Shown: in pieces, positions 26,666-33,291 of the stretch
Position numbering within the stretch: position 1 is the stretch's first letter
How the letters are laid out: every line of letters begins with the position of its first letter
Assembly (NCBI GenBank): GCA_020627965.1
Contig: JAHDFX010000049.1
Location: forward strand, 1-33,309
Direction of reading: 5' to 3'
DNA from: Saprospiraceae bacterium
GTDB taxonomy: Bacteria > Bacteroidota > Bacteroidia > Chitinophagales > Saprospiraceae
DNA: 33,309 nucleotides
Position numbers and translations under genes: made by a program
The notes under the pieces: generated by a model
What the model was told of the DNA's origin: nothing
The model's input: the letters and a program-made list of their open reading frames with translations, nothing else
The model's database searches: none

Positions 26666-27309
26666 TATTTTTTCTTTTTCGAGTTCTTTTAATTGTATGA
26701 ACTTTCAGTATTCTTTGTTTTTCTTCTTTAACCAGTTCATGTTTTCGGTGCCCCCATATTTTTTCACGAGCTTTTCTGCCGCTTTCTGTCAAATCAACAA
26801 TAGGAGATGGATAATCTTTACCAATAACAAGTCCGCAGAAAGTTTGTTCCATTTTGGTCATCTTCCAGGGTTCATGAATATGAATTGTAGGAACATTTAT
26901 TAATTCGGGAACCCATTTTTTAATGTATTTTCCTTCAGGATCATGATCTTGCGATTGTTTGACGGGATTGTACATTCGGAGTGACTTGTATACCACTTTC
27001 CTGATGACTGAAAACCTTGTGAATTCGATATTTTTGAATAAGAAATTGAAAAACTTCAACAGCATTTCCGTAAAAAACGGTCACTGCCCGATTAGAAGTC
27101 GATAAAATTCTATTCATGCTGAGAATAGAATGAAAAACAAATTGTAAATGTCTGGCAGATGTATCAGGGTGTTGAATGAGATTAGGTTCAAAGAGATAAA
27201 TAGGTGAATAAGGCAGATCAGAGGTTTCTGCTGCATGAAAAGGTGCATGGTCTTGAGTTCGTAGATCCCTTTTCAGCCAGACGATGTTGATGTCTTGCTG
27301 ATCGTTCAT
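26652..27309 (-). pseudogene. Cryptochrome/deoxyribodipyrimidine photolyase, internally deleted and frameshifted
   Basis: The first 110 codons are intact and typical (IVWLKRDLRTQDHAPFHAA, then VFSHQESGIQVT). They then run into a C-terminal photolyase tail in another frame: RMYNPVKQSQDHDPEGKYI, then KKWVPELINVPTIHIHEPW, CGLVIGKDYPSPIVD and GRKAREKIWGHRK. The join is near 26980. Full-length relatives have about 480-500 residues, so about 270 codons are missing, including most of the FAD-binding pocket and the photolyase active site. The gene is followed without gap by its usual partners. It cannot make a working photolyase. Either the deletion is real, recent and not yet followed by loss of the companion genes, or it is an assembly or sequencing fault. 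Confidence 0.85.
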
Positions 27310-27581
27310 TAACGCTTTGAAATTTTATTATTGCTGATACCTCGTTGGCGGGAACACCTGAATCGTTTAATATCCTCACTGCGTTTTTTTAAATGTTTTT
27401 GACTGACGCCTTCATTAACACGTTTGCGCCAAAGATTGAAACTTTTACGTTTCAAATTTTTACGCATTATCTTGATAACTTCTCCTTCAGACAGACCAAA
27501 TTGAAATTTAATTGCCTCAAAAGGCGTTCTGTCTTCCCAAGCCATTTCTATGACTCTGTCTATGTCTTCATTACTCATCAT
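27309..27581 (-). CDS. TIGR03643/DUF2805 family protein
   Basis: 90 residues. The N-terminal ~65 residues match the TIGR03643 pattern: DIDRVIEMAWEDRTPFEAI, KFQFGLSEGEVIKIMRKNL and KRKSFNLWRKRV. This is a predicted small helix-turn-helix domain. The family is regularly found next to cryptochrome/photolyase genes; its role is not known. It overlaps the next gene (TAATG) and the previous one (ATGA), so it is translationally coupled in the operon. The C-terminal basic tail (KRFRCSRQRGISNNKISKR) is less conserved. Confidence 0.85.
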   Translation of the reverse strand: MMSNEDIDRVIEMAWEDRTPFEAIKFQFGLSEGEVIKIMRKNLKRKSFNLWRKRVNEGVSQKHLKKRSEDIKRFRCSRQRGISNNKISKR

Positions 27582-28051
27582 AATATGATTCTGGCTTCTA
27601 TTAGATCCTGAAACATTAAAATATTATCGTCTGTAAACGTCTTTGATCTGGTGGTTTCAAATATGAATAATTCATGATCGCCCGCAGGAAGGCTATTTTG
27701 TTTTTTTAGTAATAAAATGGCTGAGCTGTCTTTAAGCACTTGTTGCCCATTCCATTCTGTCAATGCATCTTTCTTTTCCAAATAACGTTGTTTATCGTAT
27801 TTGAAACCACTTTTCTTACCCAATGGCTTGACCAGGTCTATATTTTTATGACTGAGTATTTGTAATACTGCCACATCAGTATCCAGAAGGTTTTTGTAAG
27901 TCTGAGAATTATAGTCTATCGCAATGGCATATAACTTAGGCTTCATGCTGACAGCACTTACATAAGTACAGATATTGACATTCAGCCTTTCTTCTCCTTG
28001 TGTTACTAAACTATAAACTGGTACATTGATGATATTCCAGGGGCGACGCAT
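27578..28051 (-). CDS. Flavin reductase family protein (short form), 157 aa
   Basis: 157 residues. MRRPWNIINVPVYSLVTQG is followed by RLNVNICTYVSAVSMKPKL, which resembles the first strands of an FMN-binding split barrel; the remainder includes NLLDTDVAVLQIL and SAILLLKK. It is shorter than the 209-residue flavin reductase in the same operon and diverges after about residue 80. It probably binds FMN; whether it reduces it is uncertain. It overlaps the TIGR03643 gene by an ATGA and starts 2 bp after the Lacal_2735-type gene. Conserved company with photolyase suggests flavin supply or redox support. Confidence 0.78.
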   Translation of the reverse strand: MRRPWNIINVPVYSLVTQGEERLNVNICTYVSAVSMKPKLYAIAIDYNSQTYKNLLDTDVAVLQILSHKNIDLVKPLGKKSGFKYDKQRYLEKKDALTEWNGQQVLKDSSAILLLKKQNSLPAGDHELFIFETTRSKTFTDDNILMFQDLIEARIIL

Positions 28052-28053
28052 AA

Positions 28054-28227
28054 TTATTCATTCTTGGCAAGCGCCTCGATCTTATCCATTAAAGCATCTG
28101 CCTCGGCGCGTTTCAGGTCGCTTTTTGCACGGTCTACCGTCGATAAATCGAAAGATTCCTGCATGAGCTTCTGATACTGATCCCTGAGTTTTTCGATTTC
28201 TGATTTCTTTTTAAATAATCCAAACAT
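28054..28227 (-). CDS. Lacal_2735-family small coiled-coil protein
   Basis: 57 residues from ATG 28227 (MFGLFKKKSEIEKLRDQYQK). An upstream Met at 28254 would add nine residues that look non-coding. The whole chain is one amphipathic helix with heptad spacing. The MFGLFKKKSE start and SDLKRAEADALMDKIEAL end match the Lacal_2735 family, known mainly in marine Bacteroidota beside photolyase-type genes. Function unknown. It sits between the SDR gene and the short flavin reductase in one operon. Confidence 0.85.
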   Translation of the reverse strand: MFGLFKKKSEIEKLRDQYQKLMQESFDLSTVDRAKSDLKRAEADALMDKIEALAKNE

Positions 28228-28271
28228 GATGTGTAATATTGAAACACTAAGCATATTGTCTCAGTGTCGAG

Positions 28272-28970
28272 TTAAATTTTAATTGAAGACATCCCTCCAT
28301 CTACTTGAAATATCTGACCGGATATCCAGCCAGATTTATCAGAGAGCAGGAAAGCTGCCATTTCTGCAATGTCTTCTGGAGTACCTATTTTTTGTAATGG
28401 ATGTCTTTTTGCATTTGATGCTTTTTTATCATCATTAGACAAGAGTTTAGCCGCCAAAGGGGTGTCGGTCAAAGAAGGAGCAATCGCATTTACTCGTATT
28501 TTAGGAGCAAATTCAGCAGCCAAAGAACGGGTTAAACCTTCTATTGCACCTTTAGACGCTGCAACTTGCGCATGAAAACCGAAGCCTGTTTGCACAGCTA
28601 CTGTTGAGAATAATACGACGGAAGATTGAGTACCAGCTTTCAATTTGGGAAGTACATTTTGTAAAACCTTAATAGCACCTACAACCTGCAAATTAAAATC
28701 CTCAACAAAAGCATCAGGCTTAATACGGGCAAAAGGACGTAAGTTGATACTTCCAGGACAGTAAGCAATTCCGTCTAAGGCATCCGGCAAATTATTAAGA
28801 ACAATATTATCAGCCATCACGTCCAATTGCTGATAGTTGATATTTGTTGAACTAAGACCTGTAGTCGTCTTATTGTAAGTTGCATATACTTGATGCCCTT
28901 CATTTGCTAATTTATTGGTAAGCGCCAGCCCGATGCCGGAAGAACCACCAATGACCAGATAGTTTTTCAT
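28272..28970 (-). CDS. SDR-family oxidoreductase lacking the catalytic Tyr
   Basis: 232 residues from ATG 28970 (MKNYLVIGGSSGIGLALTNK, with the GGSSGIG dinucleotide-binding loop at 8-14). An upstream ATG at 28988 would add six residues. The usual Ser is present (LFSTVAV, Ser122) and Lys140 lies in VAASKGAIEG, but the Tyr four residues before that Lys is Val136 (sequence HAQVAASKG). The C-terminal part is typical (AEFAPKIRVNAIAPSLTDTP, WISGQIFQVDGG). It is the first gene of the photolyase-type operon. Without the Tyr it may be a binding protein or use a different mechanism. I believe the same substitution occurs in related operon-linked SDRs, but cannot check. Confidence 0.88.
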   Translation of the reverse strand: MKNYLVIGGSSGIGLALTNKLANEGHQVYATYNKTTTGLSSTNINYQQLDVMADNIVLNNLPDALDGIAYCPGSINLRPFARIKPDAFVEDFNLQVVGAIKVLQNVLPKLKAGTQSSVVLFSTVAVQTGFGFHAQVAASKGAIEGLTRSLAAEFAPKIRVNAIAPSLTDTPLAAKLLSNDDKKASNAKRHPLQKIGTPEDIAEMAAFLLSDKSGWISGQIFQVDGGMSSIKI

Positions 28971-28991
28971 GTTGAGTGAAACAGACATTAA

Positions 28992-29007
28992 TTGAAAATG
29001 TTTTCAA
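28992..29007. repeat. 16-bp palindrome upstream of the SDR gene
   Basis: TTGAAAATGTTTTCAA has exact 7-bp arms around TG. It lies 21 bp upstream of the chosen SDR start, inside the probable leader or operator. Confidence 0.4.
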
Positions 29008-29063
29008 ATGAGTGTCAATGTTACGAAAACGACATTAGTGGTCTTAACATTAGGGTTTTGAGA

Positions 29064-29076
29064 ACAAACTGTTTGT
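29064..29076. promoter_or_regulatory. ACAAAC-T-GTTTGT palindrome in the divergent region
   Basis: Exact 6-bp arms with one central base. The GTTTGT half recurs in the longer palindrome 4 bp away (29080-29113), so both may be sites of one regulator. Confidence 0.4.
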
Positions 29077-29079
29077 AAT

Positions 29080-29113
29080 AATGTTTGTGAAATAGTGTAT
29101 CTTCACAAACATT
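29080..29113. promoter_or_regulatory. 12-bp inverted repeat between the photolyase operon and ytxJ
   Basis: AATGTTTGTGAA (29080-29091) and TTCACAAACATT (29102-29113) are perfect inverse copies with a 10-bp spacer. Its centre is about 125 bp from the SDR start and 65 bp from the ytxJ start. It has the size and symmetry of an operator for a dimeric repressor; no such regulator gene is in the window. Confidence 0.5.
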
Positions 29114-29123
29114 GTGAGGCATG

Positions 29124-29157
29124 ATTTAGAAATTTTATTTTTTATTTAGAAATTTTA
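29124..29157 (+). repeat. 14-bp direct repeat before ytxJ
   Basis: ATTTAGAAATTTTA occurs at 29124-29137 and 29144-29157, a 20-bp period (about two helix turns), ending 5 bp before the ytxJ ATG. It could be a regulator site or a chance AT-rich duplication. Confidence 0.5.
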
Positions 29158-29162
29158 ATTAA

Positions 29163-29549
29163 ATGGGTTGGTTTAGCAAGTCGAAAAACAAGCAGAAGGC
29201 AAAAGAAGATGTTTATTGGAAAACATTGAGTACGGAAGCAGAATTGCAGGACTTAATAAAACGTTCGCATGAAGTACCTGTTGTTATATTTAAGCATAGT
29301 ACGAGGTGTTCTATTAGTACGATGGCTAAAAGTCGTTTTGAACGTGGCTGGGATATAGAAGCTGCTCATGCTGAACCTTATTATCTGGATTTACTTTCAT
29401 TTCGCAATGTATCCGATAAAATTGCGGAAGAACTTGGTGTCATACATCAGTCGCCACAAGTTATTTTACTGAAAAATGGTGTAGCAATTTATGACACTTC
29501 TCATAACGATATCAATGTAGAAGACATCAAAACCCATCTAAATCTATAG
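29163..29549 (+). CDS. ytxJ: Bacilliredoxin-like protein YtxJ
   Basis: 128 residues, normal for the family (DUF2847). Thioredoxin fold with a single-Cys active site HSTRCSIS (Cys49). Other matching parts are MGWFSKSKNKQ, PVVIFKHST, PYYLDLLSFRNVS, HQSPQVILLKNG and THLNL. YtxJ/BrxC type proteins remove bacillithiol from S-bacillithiolated proteins, so the organism probably makes bacillithiol. Many homologues have Pro or Thr next to the Cys; here it is Ser. A 46-bp gap precedes the rhomboid gene, so the two are probably cotranscribed. Divergent from the photolyase operon with shared regulatory DNA. Confidence 0.88.
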   Translation: MGWFSKSKNKQKAKEDVYWKTLSTEAELQDLIKRSHEVPVVIFKHSTRCSISTMAKSRFERGWDIEAAHAEPYYLDLLSFRNVSDKIAEELGVIHQSPQVILLKNGVAIYDTSHNDINVEDIKTHLNL

Positions 29550-29595
29550 TCAAAATCCTGAATAGCTGAATTATTAGCGACTAAAATTAATCCAA

Positions 29596-30270
29596 ATGAT
29601 ATTTCCTATAGGTGATGAAAATGTAAGAGGTGGTTATTATCCATATCTGAGCTATGCTTTTATTGCTGTCAATGTACTCGTGTTTCTGTATCAGTTTTCG
29701 TTGCCTACGCAAGAAGCGACGGCCTTTGTCAATACTTACGGATCGATTCCTGTAGAGATTATTCAGGGGCAAGACTATTTCACTTTGATAACGAGTATGT
29801 TTTTGCATGGTGGCTGGATGCATTTGATCGGTAACATGCTTTTCCTCTGGGTATTTGCTGATAATATAGAGGCAACACTAGGTAATTTTCGTTTTTTCCT
29901 TTTCTACTTTTCAGGAGGAATTGCTGCTTCTGCTGCACATATATTCTTCAATATGAATAGCGCAATTCCTTGTGTAGGCGCAAGTGGAGCAATCTCGGCG
30001 GTTTTAGGAGCTTATTTGGTTATGTTTCCAAAATCTAAGGTAAAAATACTTGTTGTTTATTTTTTCAGAACTTTTCACCTGGCAGCTATTTGGTTTCTCG
30101 GTTTATGGATCGGGCAACAATTAATTAGTGGTATTGCTGCAATTGTTCCTTCTACAGCAGGTTCTGGTGCAGGTGTTGCTTGGTGGGCGCATATTGGGGG
30201 CTTTGTTTTTGGGGTACTTGCTGGACTTTTATATAAAATGACTAAACACGCAGAAGAAGAATACGCTTAG
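29596..30270 (+). CDS. Rhomboid-family intramembrane serine protease
   Basis: 224 residues, six transmembrane segments (about 18-36, 62-92, 97-119, 125-145, 160-185, 195-213). The catalytic pair is Ser130 in VGASGAIS and His199 in WAHIGGFVFG. MFLHGGWMHLIGNMLFLWVF holds the conserved HxxxN region of TM2 (His76/Asn80). Rhomboids cut transmembrane helices of other membrane proteins. The substrate is unknown. A linker of ~15 residues with Gly/Ser (STAGSGAGV) precedes the last helix. The gene is closed by a strong terminator at 30303-30336. Confidence 0.9.
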   Translation: MIFPIGDENVRGGYYPYLSYAFIAVNVLVFLYQFSLPTQEATAFVNTYGSIPVEIIQGQDYFTLITSMFLHGGWMHLIGNMLFLWVFADNIEATLGNFRFFLFYFSGGIAASAAHIFFNMNSAIPCVGASGAISAVLGAYLVMFPKSKVKILVVYFFRTFHLAAIWFLGLWIGQQLISGIAAIVPSTAGSGAGVAWWAHIGGFVFGVLAGLLYKMTKHAEEEYA

Positions 30271-30302
30271 AACGTGTTTAAATTCTTTTCGGAAAGGACA
30301 TA

Positions 30303-30336
30303 AAAAAAGCTTCTGCAATTTTGCAGAAGCTTTTTT
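30303..30336. terminator. Bidirectional terminator between the rhomboid and RRM genes
   Basis: A long perfect stem, AAAAAAGCTTCTGCAA and its complement TTGCAGAAGCTTTTTT, around a 2-nt loop. A- and T-runs on both flanks let it end both convergent genes. Confidence 0.88.
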
Positions 30337-30356
30337 AATACAAAAAATATCTTGAA

Positions 30357-30695
30357 TTAATATCTTCTGTTGTAGCCGCCGCCACCGCCGCTGCCACCGC
30401 CACCGCGATAGCCACCGCCGCCGCCGCCGCCACGACGATTGTTGTCTCTGCGTTCTCTTGGTTCGGCTTTCTTAACAACGATTGTTCTGCCATCTAGGTC
30501 AGAATCATTCAAACCATTAATTGCGTTTTGTCCTTCCTCGTCGCTTCCCATCTCAACGAAGCCGAAGCCTTTTGAGCGACCAGTGAATTTGTCCATGATA
30601 ATCTTTACAGATAAAACTTCTCCGTATTCTTCGAAGGCATCCTGTAATGAGGACTCGTTAGTGTCAAAGTTTAACTTTGCAACAAAAATGTTCAT
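30357..30695 (-). CDS. Glycine-rich RRM RNA-binding protein
   Basis: 112 residues. One RRM at 1-80 with RNP2 IFVAKL (3-8) and RNP1 KGFGFVEM (42-49), aromatic residues in place for RNA stacking. The C-terminal ~30 residues are a Gly/Arg-rich tail (RRGGGGGGGYRGGGG and so on), as in cold-shock and chaperone-type RNA-binding proteins. These Bacteroidota proteins bind single-stranded RNA and can influence mRNA stability or translation. The leader (30773-30696) has a -7 box and two hairpins, the second a terminator, so expression is likely set by attenuation (see findings). No other genes are in the operon. Confidence 0.92.
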   Translation of the reverse strand: MNIFVAKLNFDTNESSLQDAFEEYGEVLSVKIIMDKFTGRSKGFGFVEMGSDEEGQNAINGLNDSDLDGRTIVVKKAEPRERRDNNRRGGGGGGGYRGGGGSGGGGGYNRRY

Positions 30696-30712
30696 AAAAA
30701 TAAAATAAGAAT

Positions 30713-30746
30713 AAAAAAAAGAGTGTCAGTTCGCTGACTTTCACTC
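30713..30746 (-). terminator. Intrinsic terminator inside the leader of the RRM gene
   Basis: On the gene's own strand the hairpin reads GAGT, GAAA bulge, GTCAG, loop CGAA, CTGAC, ACTC, followed directly by eight T (30720-30713). It ends about 18 bp before the ATG at 30695, so it would stop most transcripts before the gene unless prevented. Confidence 0.75.
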
Positions 30747-30747
30747 A

Positions 30748-30774
30748 ACTCATATAGTAATATACTGTATGAGT
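30748..30774 (-). promoter_or_regulatory. Leader hairpin 1 of the RRM gene
   Basis: A 27-nt hairpin: arms ACTCATA and TATGAGT, one G-T pair, then AGTA/TACT, loop of 3. It starts at the predicted 5' end of the mRNA and lies next to the terminator hairpin. Its arm sequence ACTCA could also pair with the first arm (TGAGT, 30747-30743) of the terminator, an alternative fold. Confidence 0.65.
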
Positions 30775-30780
30775 ATGCCG

Positions 30781-30788
30781 CAAAGGTA
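30781..30788 (-). promoter_or_regulatory. -7 box of the RRM gene
   Basis: TACCTTTG on the minus strand matches TAnnTTTG exactly. A start site 6-8 nt later puts the mRNA 5' end at about 30773, giving a leader of about 78 nt. Confidence 0.55.
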
Positions 30789-30861
30789 CATTATTATATT
30801 AAATAATGCTTGTTTTTTTTAAAAAATTACGTATAATTTATTGATAATTAGTGTTTTTTTT

Positions 30862-30901
30862 ATGAAAAACCACCTAATTCAATGAAAAACGCACTATAAT
30901 C
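30862..30901. repeat. Two adjacent imperfect 20-bp repeats
   Basis: ATGAAAAACCACCTAATTCA (30862-30881) and ATGAAAAACGCACTATAATC (30882-30901) are adjacent and share about 15 of 20 positions. They lie just past the stop of the molybdopterin oxidoreductase gene. The gap 30696-30933 otherwise holds the RRM leader and AT-rich sequence. Confidence 0.4.
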
Positions 30902-30933
30902 GCTTGAAAAAATCCCAATAATATTTCGCAGCA

Positions 30934-33249
30934 CTAAATTTTGTTGGATTGTTTTTCAATCTTAATCACCACAGATTTACTGGCTGGCGTCTTACTGAGT
31001 CTTGCCTGCTGTTCCAAAGGAACCAGAACATTAGCTTCTGGAAAATAAGTCACCACACAACCTCGTGCAATATCATAAGGAACGACAATAAAACTTTTAG
31101 CTATGCGAATTTTACCTTTAAAATGACTACTAAGGTCAACAACATCCTTTGCTTTCAAGCCAGCAGCTTTGACATCTTCTTTATGCATCAAAACAACTCT
31201 TCGTTCATTATAAATGCCCCGATAACGATCATCCAAACCATAGATAGTCGTATTATACTGGTCATGACTTCTATTCGTCATCATCAGATATTCACCACCT
31301 TTTAGCTGAATAGCAGACATATTATTAATGGTAAAATGAGCTTTGCCGGAAGGCGTATTAAATTTACCTGTTCTTGCTCCGTTGGGCAAATAAAAACCTC
31401 CAGGCTCCCTCACGCGTTGATTATAATTATCAAAGCCAGGAATCACCTGTTCAATAGCATCACGAATATGGTCGTAATTAGCCATCATTTTATCCCAGTC
31501 TATCAGGCTGTCGGGCATTGTGGCTTTCGCCAAATGAGCAACAATAGCCGGCTCGCTTTTAAGTTGTTTGGAAACAGGTTTTAAAATACCTTGTGATGAA
31601 TGTACGACACCCATCGAATTTTCCACACTGACAAATTGCTCGCCAGTTTTCTGTTTATCTTTATCTGTTCTTGCCAAACAGGGGAGGATTAAAGCTTGTC
31701 TGCCATGCACTAAATGACTTCGGTTTAATTTGGTAGAAACATGAACAGTCAAAGAACAATTGCGTAAAGCCTCGGCAGTATATTCTGTATCTGGTGTCGC
31801 TGAAATAAAATTGCCACCCATAGCAAAAAAGACTTTTGCTTTGCCTTTATGCATAGCCTCAATAGCATCCACAACTGCATAGCCATGATGCTGAGGTGGC
31901 TTAAAGCCGAACGTTTTTTCAATACTATCCAGTAATTTTTGTGGTGGTGCTTCCCAGATACCCATTGTCCTGTCGCCCTGAACATTGCTATGCCCACGAA
32001 CAGGACAGGTTCCGGCTCCACGCTTACCAATACTTCCTTTCAATAGAAGCAGATTGACTATTTCTCGAACATTATCAACACCGTTTTCATGCTGAGTGAT
32101 ACCCATTGCCCAACAGATAATGATCTTGTTTTTATCTTTAAGCATATCTGCTGCCTGCTGAATCTGTTTTAGGCTAATGCCAGATGCTTCAGCCAGGTCT
32201 TCGACCTTATGTTGTTGTAAGTCCTGTATCAGCGCTTCATAGCCTTCTGTATTATTCTCAATAAAATCAAGGTCAAAAACACTGCCCGGATTATTATTTT
32301 CTTCTCCTAATAAAAGCAGCATAATCGCCTTCAATAATGCGACATCACCATTAGCCTGAACTTGTAAAAAAAGATCAGTCAACTTAGTTCCACCGCTGAT
32401 CATTTTGGTTGGTCTTTGAGGGTTGACAAAAGTCATTAAGCCAGCTTCCGGAATGGGATTAACAAAAATGATCTTACCGCCATTCTCTTTACAACGCTCC
32501 AATGCACTCAGCATACGTGGATGATTCGTGCCGGGGTTTTGTCCCATGACGATAATGACTTCTGCCTCATATAAGTCCGTCAAAGTCACTGAGCCTTTTC
32601 CAATACCTACTGTACTAGAAAGCCCCTTTCCGCTAGATTCATGACACATATTGGAACAGTCAGGGAGATTATTAGTGCCATATTCTCTTACAAAAAGCTG
32701 GTATAAAAAAGCGGCTTCATTACTGGTCCGTCCTGAAGTATAGAAAACTGCTTCGTCTGGCGAATCAAGTTGATTTAATTCATCAGCTATTAATTGAAAA
32801 GCGGATTCCCAACTGATAGACTCATAATGGTCATTACCTTCACGAAGCACCATAGGTTCGGTCAGCCGACCCTGTTTCCCAATTTTAAAATCTGACCATC
32901 CGGATAATTCCTGTACGCTATGCTTCTTGAAAAAACGGGCTTTAATACGCTTTTTAGTAGCTTCTTCGGCAATAGCTTTGATACCATTTTCGCAATACTC
33001 GCCCAATTTGGAACGCTCATCATCAGGATCGGGCCAGGCACAGCCCGGGCAATCAATGCCGCCTTTTTGATTAAGGGCTAAAGAAACCTTCAAAGCATCA
33101 CCATTATTCATATAACGACGCATGTGCCGTAAAGATTCTGATACTCCTTTTAAACCGACTGCCTTCTTTTGTGGTTTACCTATCTTTAATCCGGTAAAAT
33201 CCTCAGGAGGCTGTGCATGGGGTGACTGATTATTCTTTTTGTCTTTCAT
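30934..33249 (-). CDS. FdhF/YdeP-family molybdopterin oxidoreductase
   Basis: 771 residues, the normal length. The N-terminal part carries DCPGCAWPDPDD (Cys67, Cys70) and YCENG (Cys86), family-specific cysteines, so the Fe-S site is not the classic CxxCxxxC. The Mo-bisMGD domain follows (about 140-560: SWESAFQLIADEL, FYTSGRTSNEAAFLYQLFVR, CSNMCHESSGKGL). Cys202 in NMCHESSG is at the position of the Mo-coordinating Cys/Sec of formate dehydrogenases. The C-terminal molybdopterin-dinucleotide domain includes LMMTNRSHDQYNTTIYG and VKAAGLKAKDVVDL. YdeP-like proteins are linked to acid resistance; the substrate is uncertain and formate is not assured. Cytoplasmic, no Tat signal. ATG 33249 follows a sensible start. 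Confidence 0.88.
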   Translation of the reverse strand: MKDKKNNQSPHAQPPEDFTGLKIGKPQKKAVGLKGVSESLRHMRRYMNNGDALKVSLALNQKGGIDCPGCAWPDPDDERSKLGEYCENGIKAIAEEATKKRIKARFFKKHSVQELSGWSDFKIGKQGRLTEPMVLREGNDHYESISWESAFQLIADELNQLDSPDEAVFYTSGRTSNEAAFLYQLFVREYGTNNLPDCSNMCHESSGKGLSSTVGIGKGSVTLTDLYEAEVIIVMGQNPGTNHPRMLSALERCKENGGKIIFVNPIPEAGLMTFVNPQRPTKMISGGTKLTDLFLQVQANGDVALLKAIMLLLLGEENNNPGSVFDLDFIENNTEGYEALIQDLQQHKVEDLAEASGISLKQIQQAADMLKDKNKIIICWAMGITQHENGVDNVREIVNLLLLKGSIGKRGAGTCPVRGHSNVQGDRTMGIWEAPPQKLLDSIEKTFGFKPPQHHGYAVVDAIEAMHKGKAKVFFAMGGNFISATPDTEYTAEALRNCSLTVHVSTKLNRSHLVHGRQALILPCLARTDKDKQKTGEQFVSVENSMGVVHSSQGILKPVSKQLKSEPAIVAHLAKATMPDSLIDWDKMMANYDHIRDAIEQVIPGFDNYNQRVREPGGFYLPNGARTGKFNTPSGKAHFTINNMSAIQLKGGEYLMMTNRSHDQYNTTIYGLDDRYRGIYNERRVVLMHKEDVKAAGLKAKDVVDLSSHFKGKIRIAKSFIVVPYDIARGCVVTYFPEANVLVPLEQQARLSKTPASKSVVIKIEKQSNKI

Positions 33250-33255
33250 AAATGC

Positions 33256-33263
33256 TAGCTTTG
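33256..33263 (+). promoter_or_regulatory. -7 box upstream of the partial right-edge gene
   Basis: TAGCTTTG matches TAnnTTTG exactly, 28 bp before the ATG at 33292 and divergent from the oxidoreductase gene. Confidence 0.35.
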
Positions 33264-33291
33264 CGCTTTAAAATTAACGATTATTTTCAAC

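Noticed and set aside
26941-27309. A separate 122-residue protein from the photolyase 5' fragment.
   Set aside because: Residues 1-110 are the ordinary photolyase N-terminus and the last 12 are out-of-frame read-through past the deletion join; it is a pseudogene product, not a new small protein.
28228-28254. Upstream start adding nine residues to the Lacal_2735-type protein.
   Set aside because: The family begins MFGLFKKK, so ATG 28227 is the start.
30357-30450. Simple-sequence GCC/CCG-rich run.
   Set aside because: It is the coding sequence of the Gly-rich tail of the RRM protein (minus strand), not an independent repeat.
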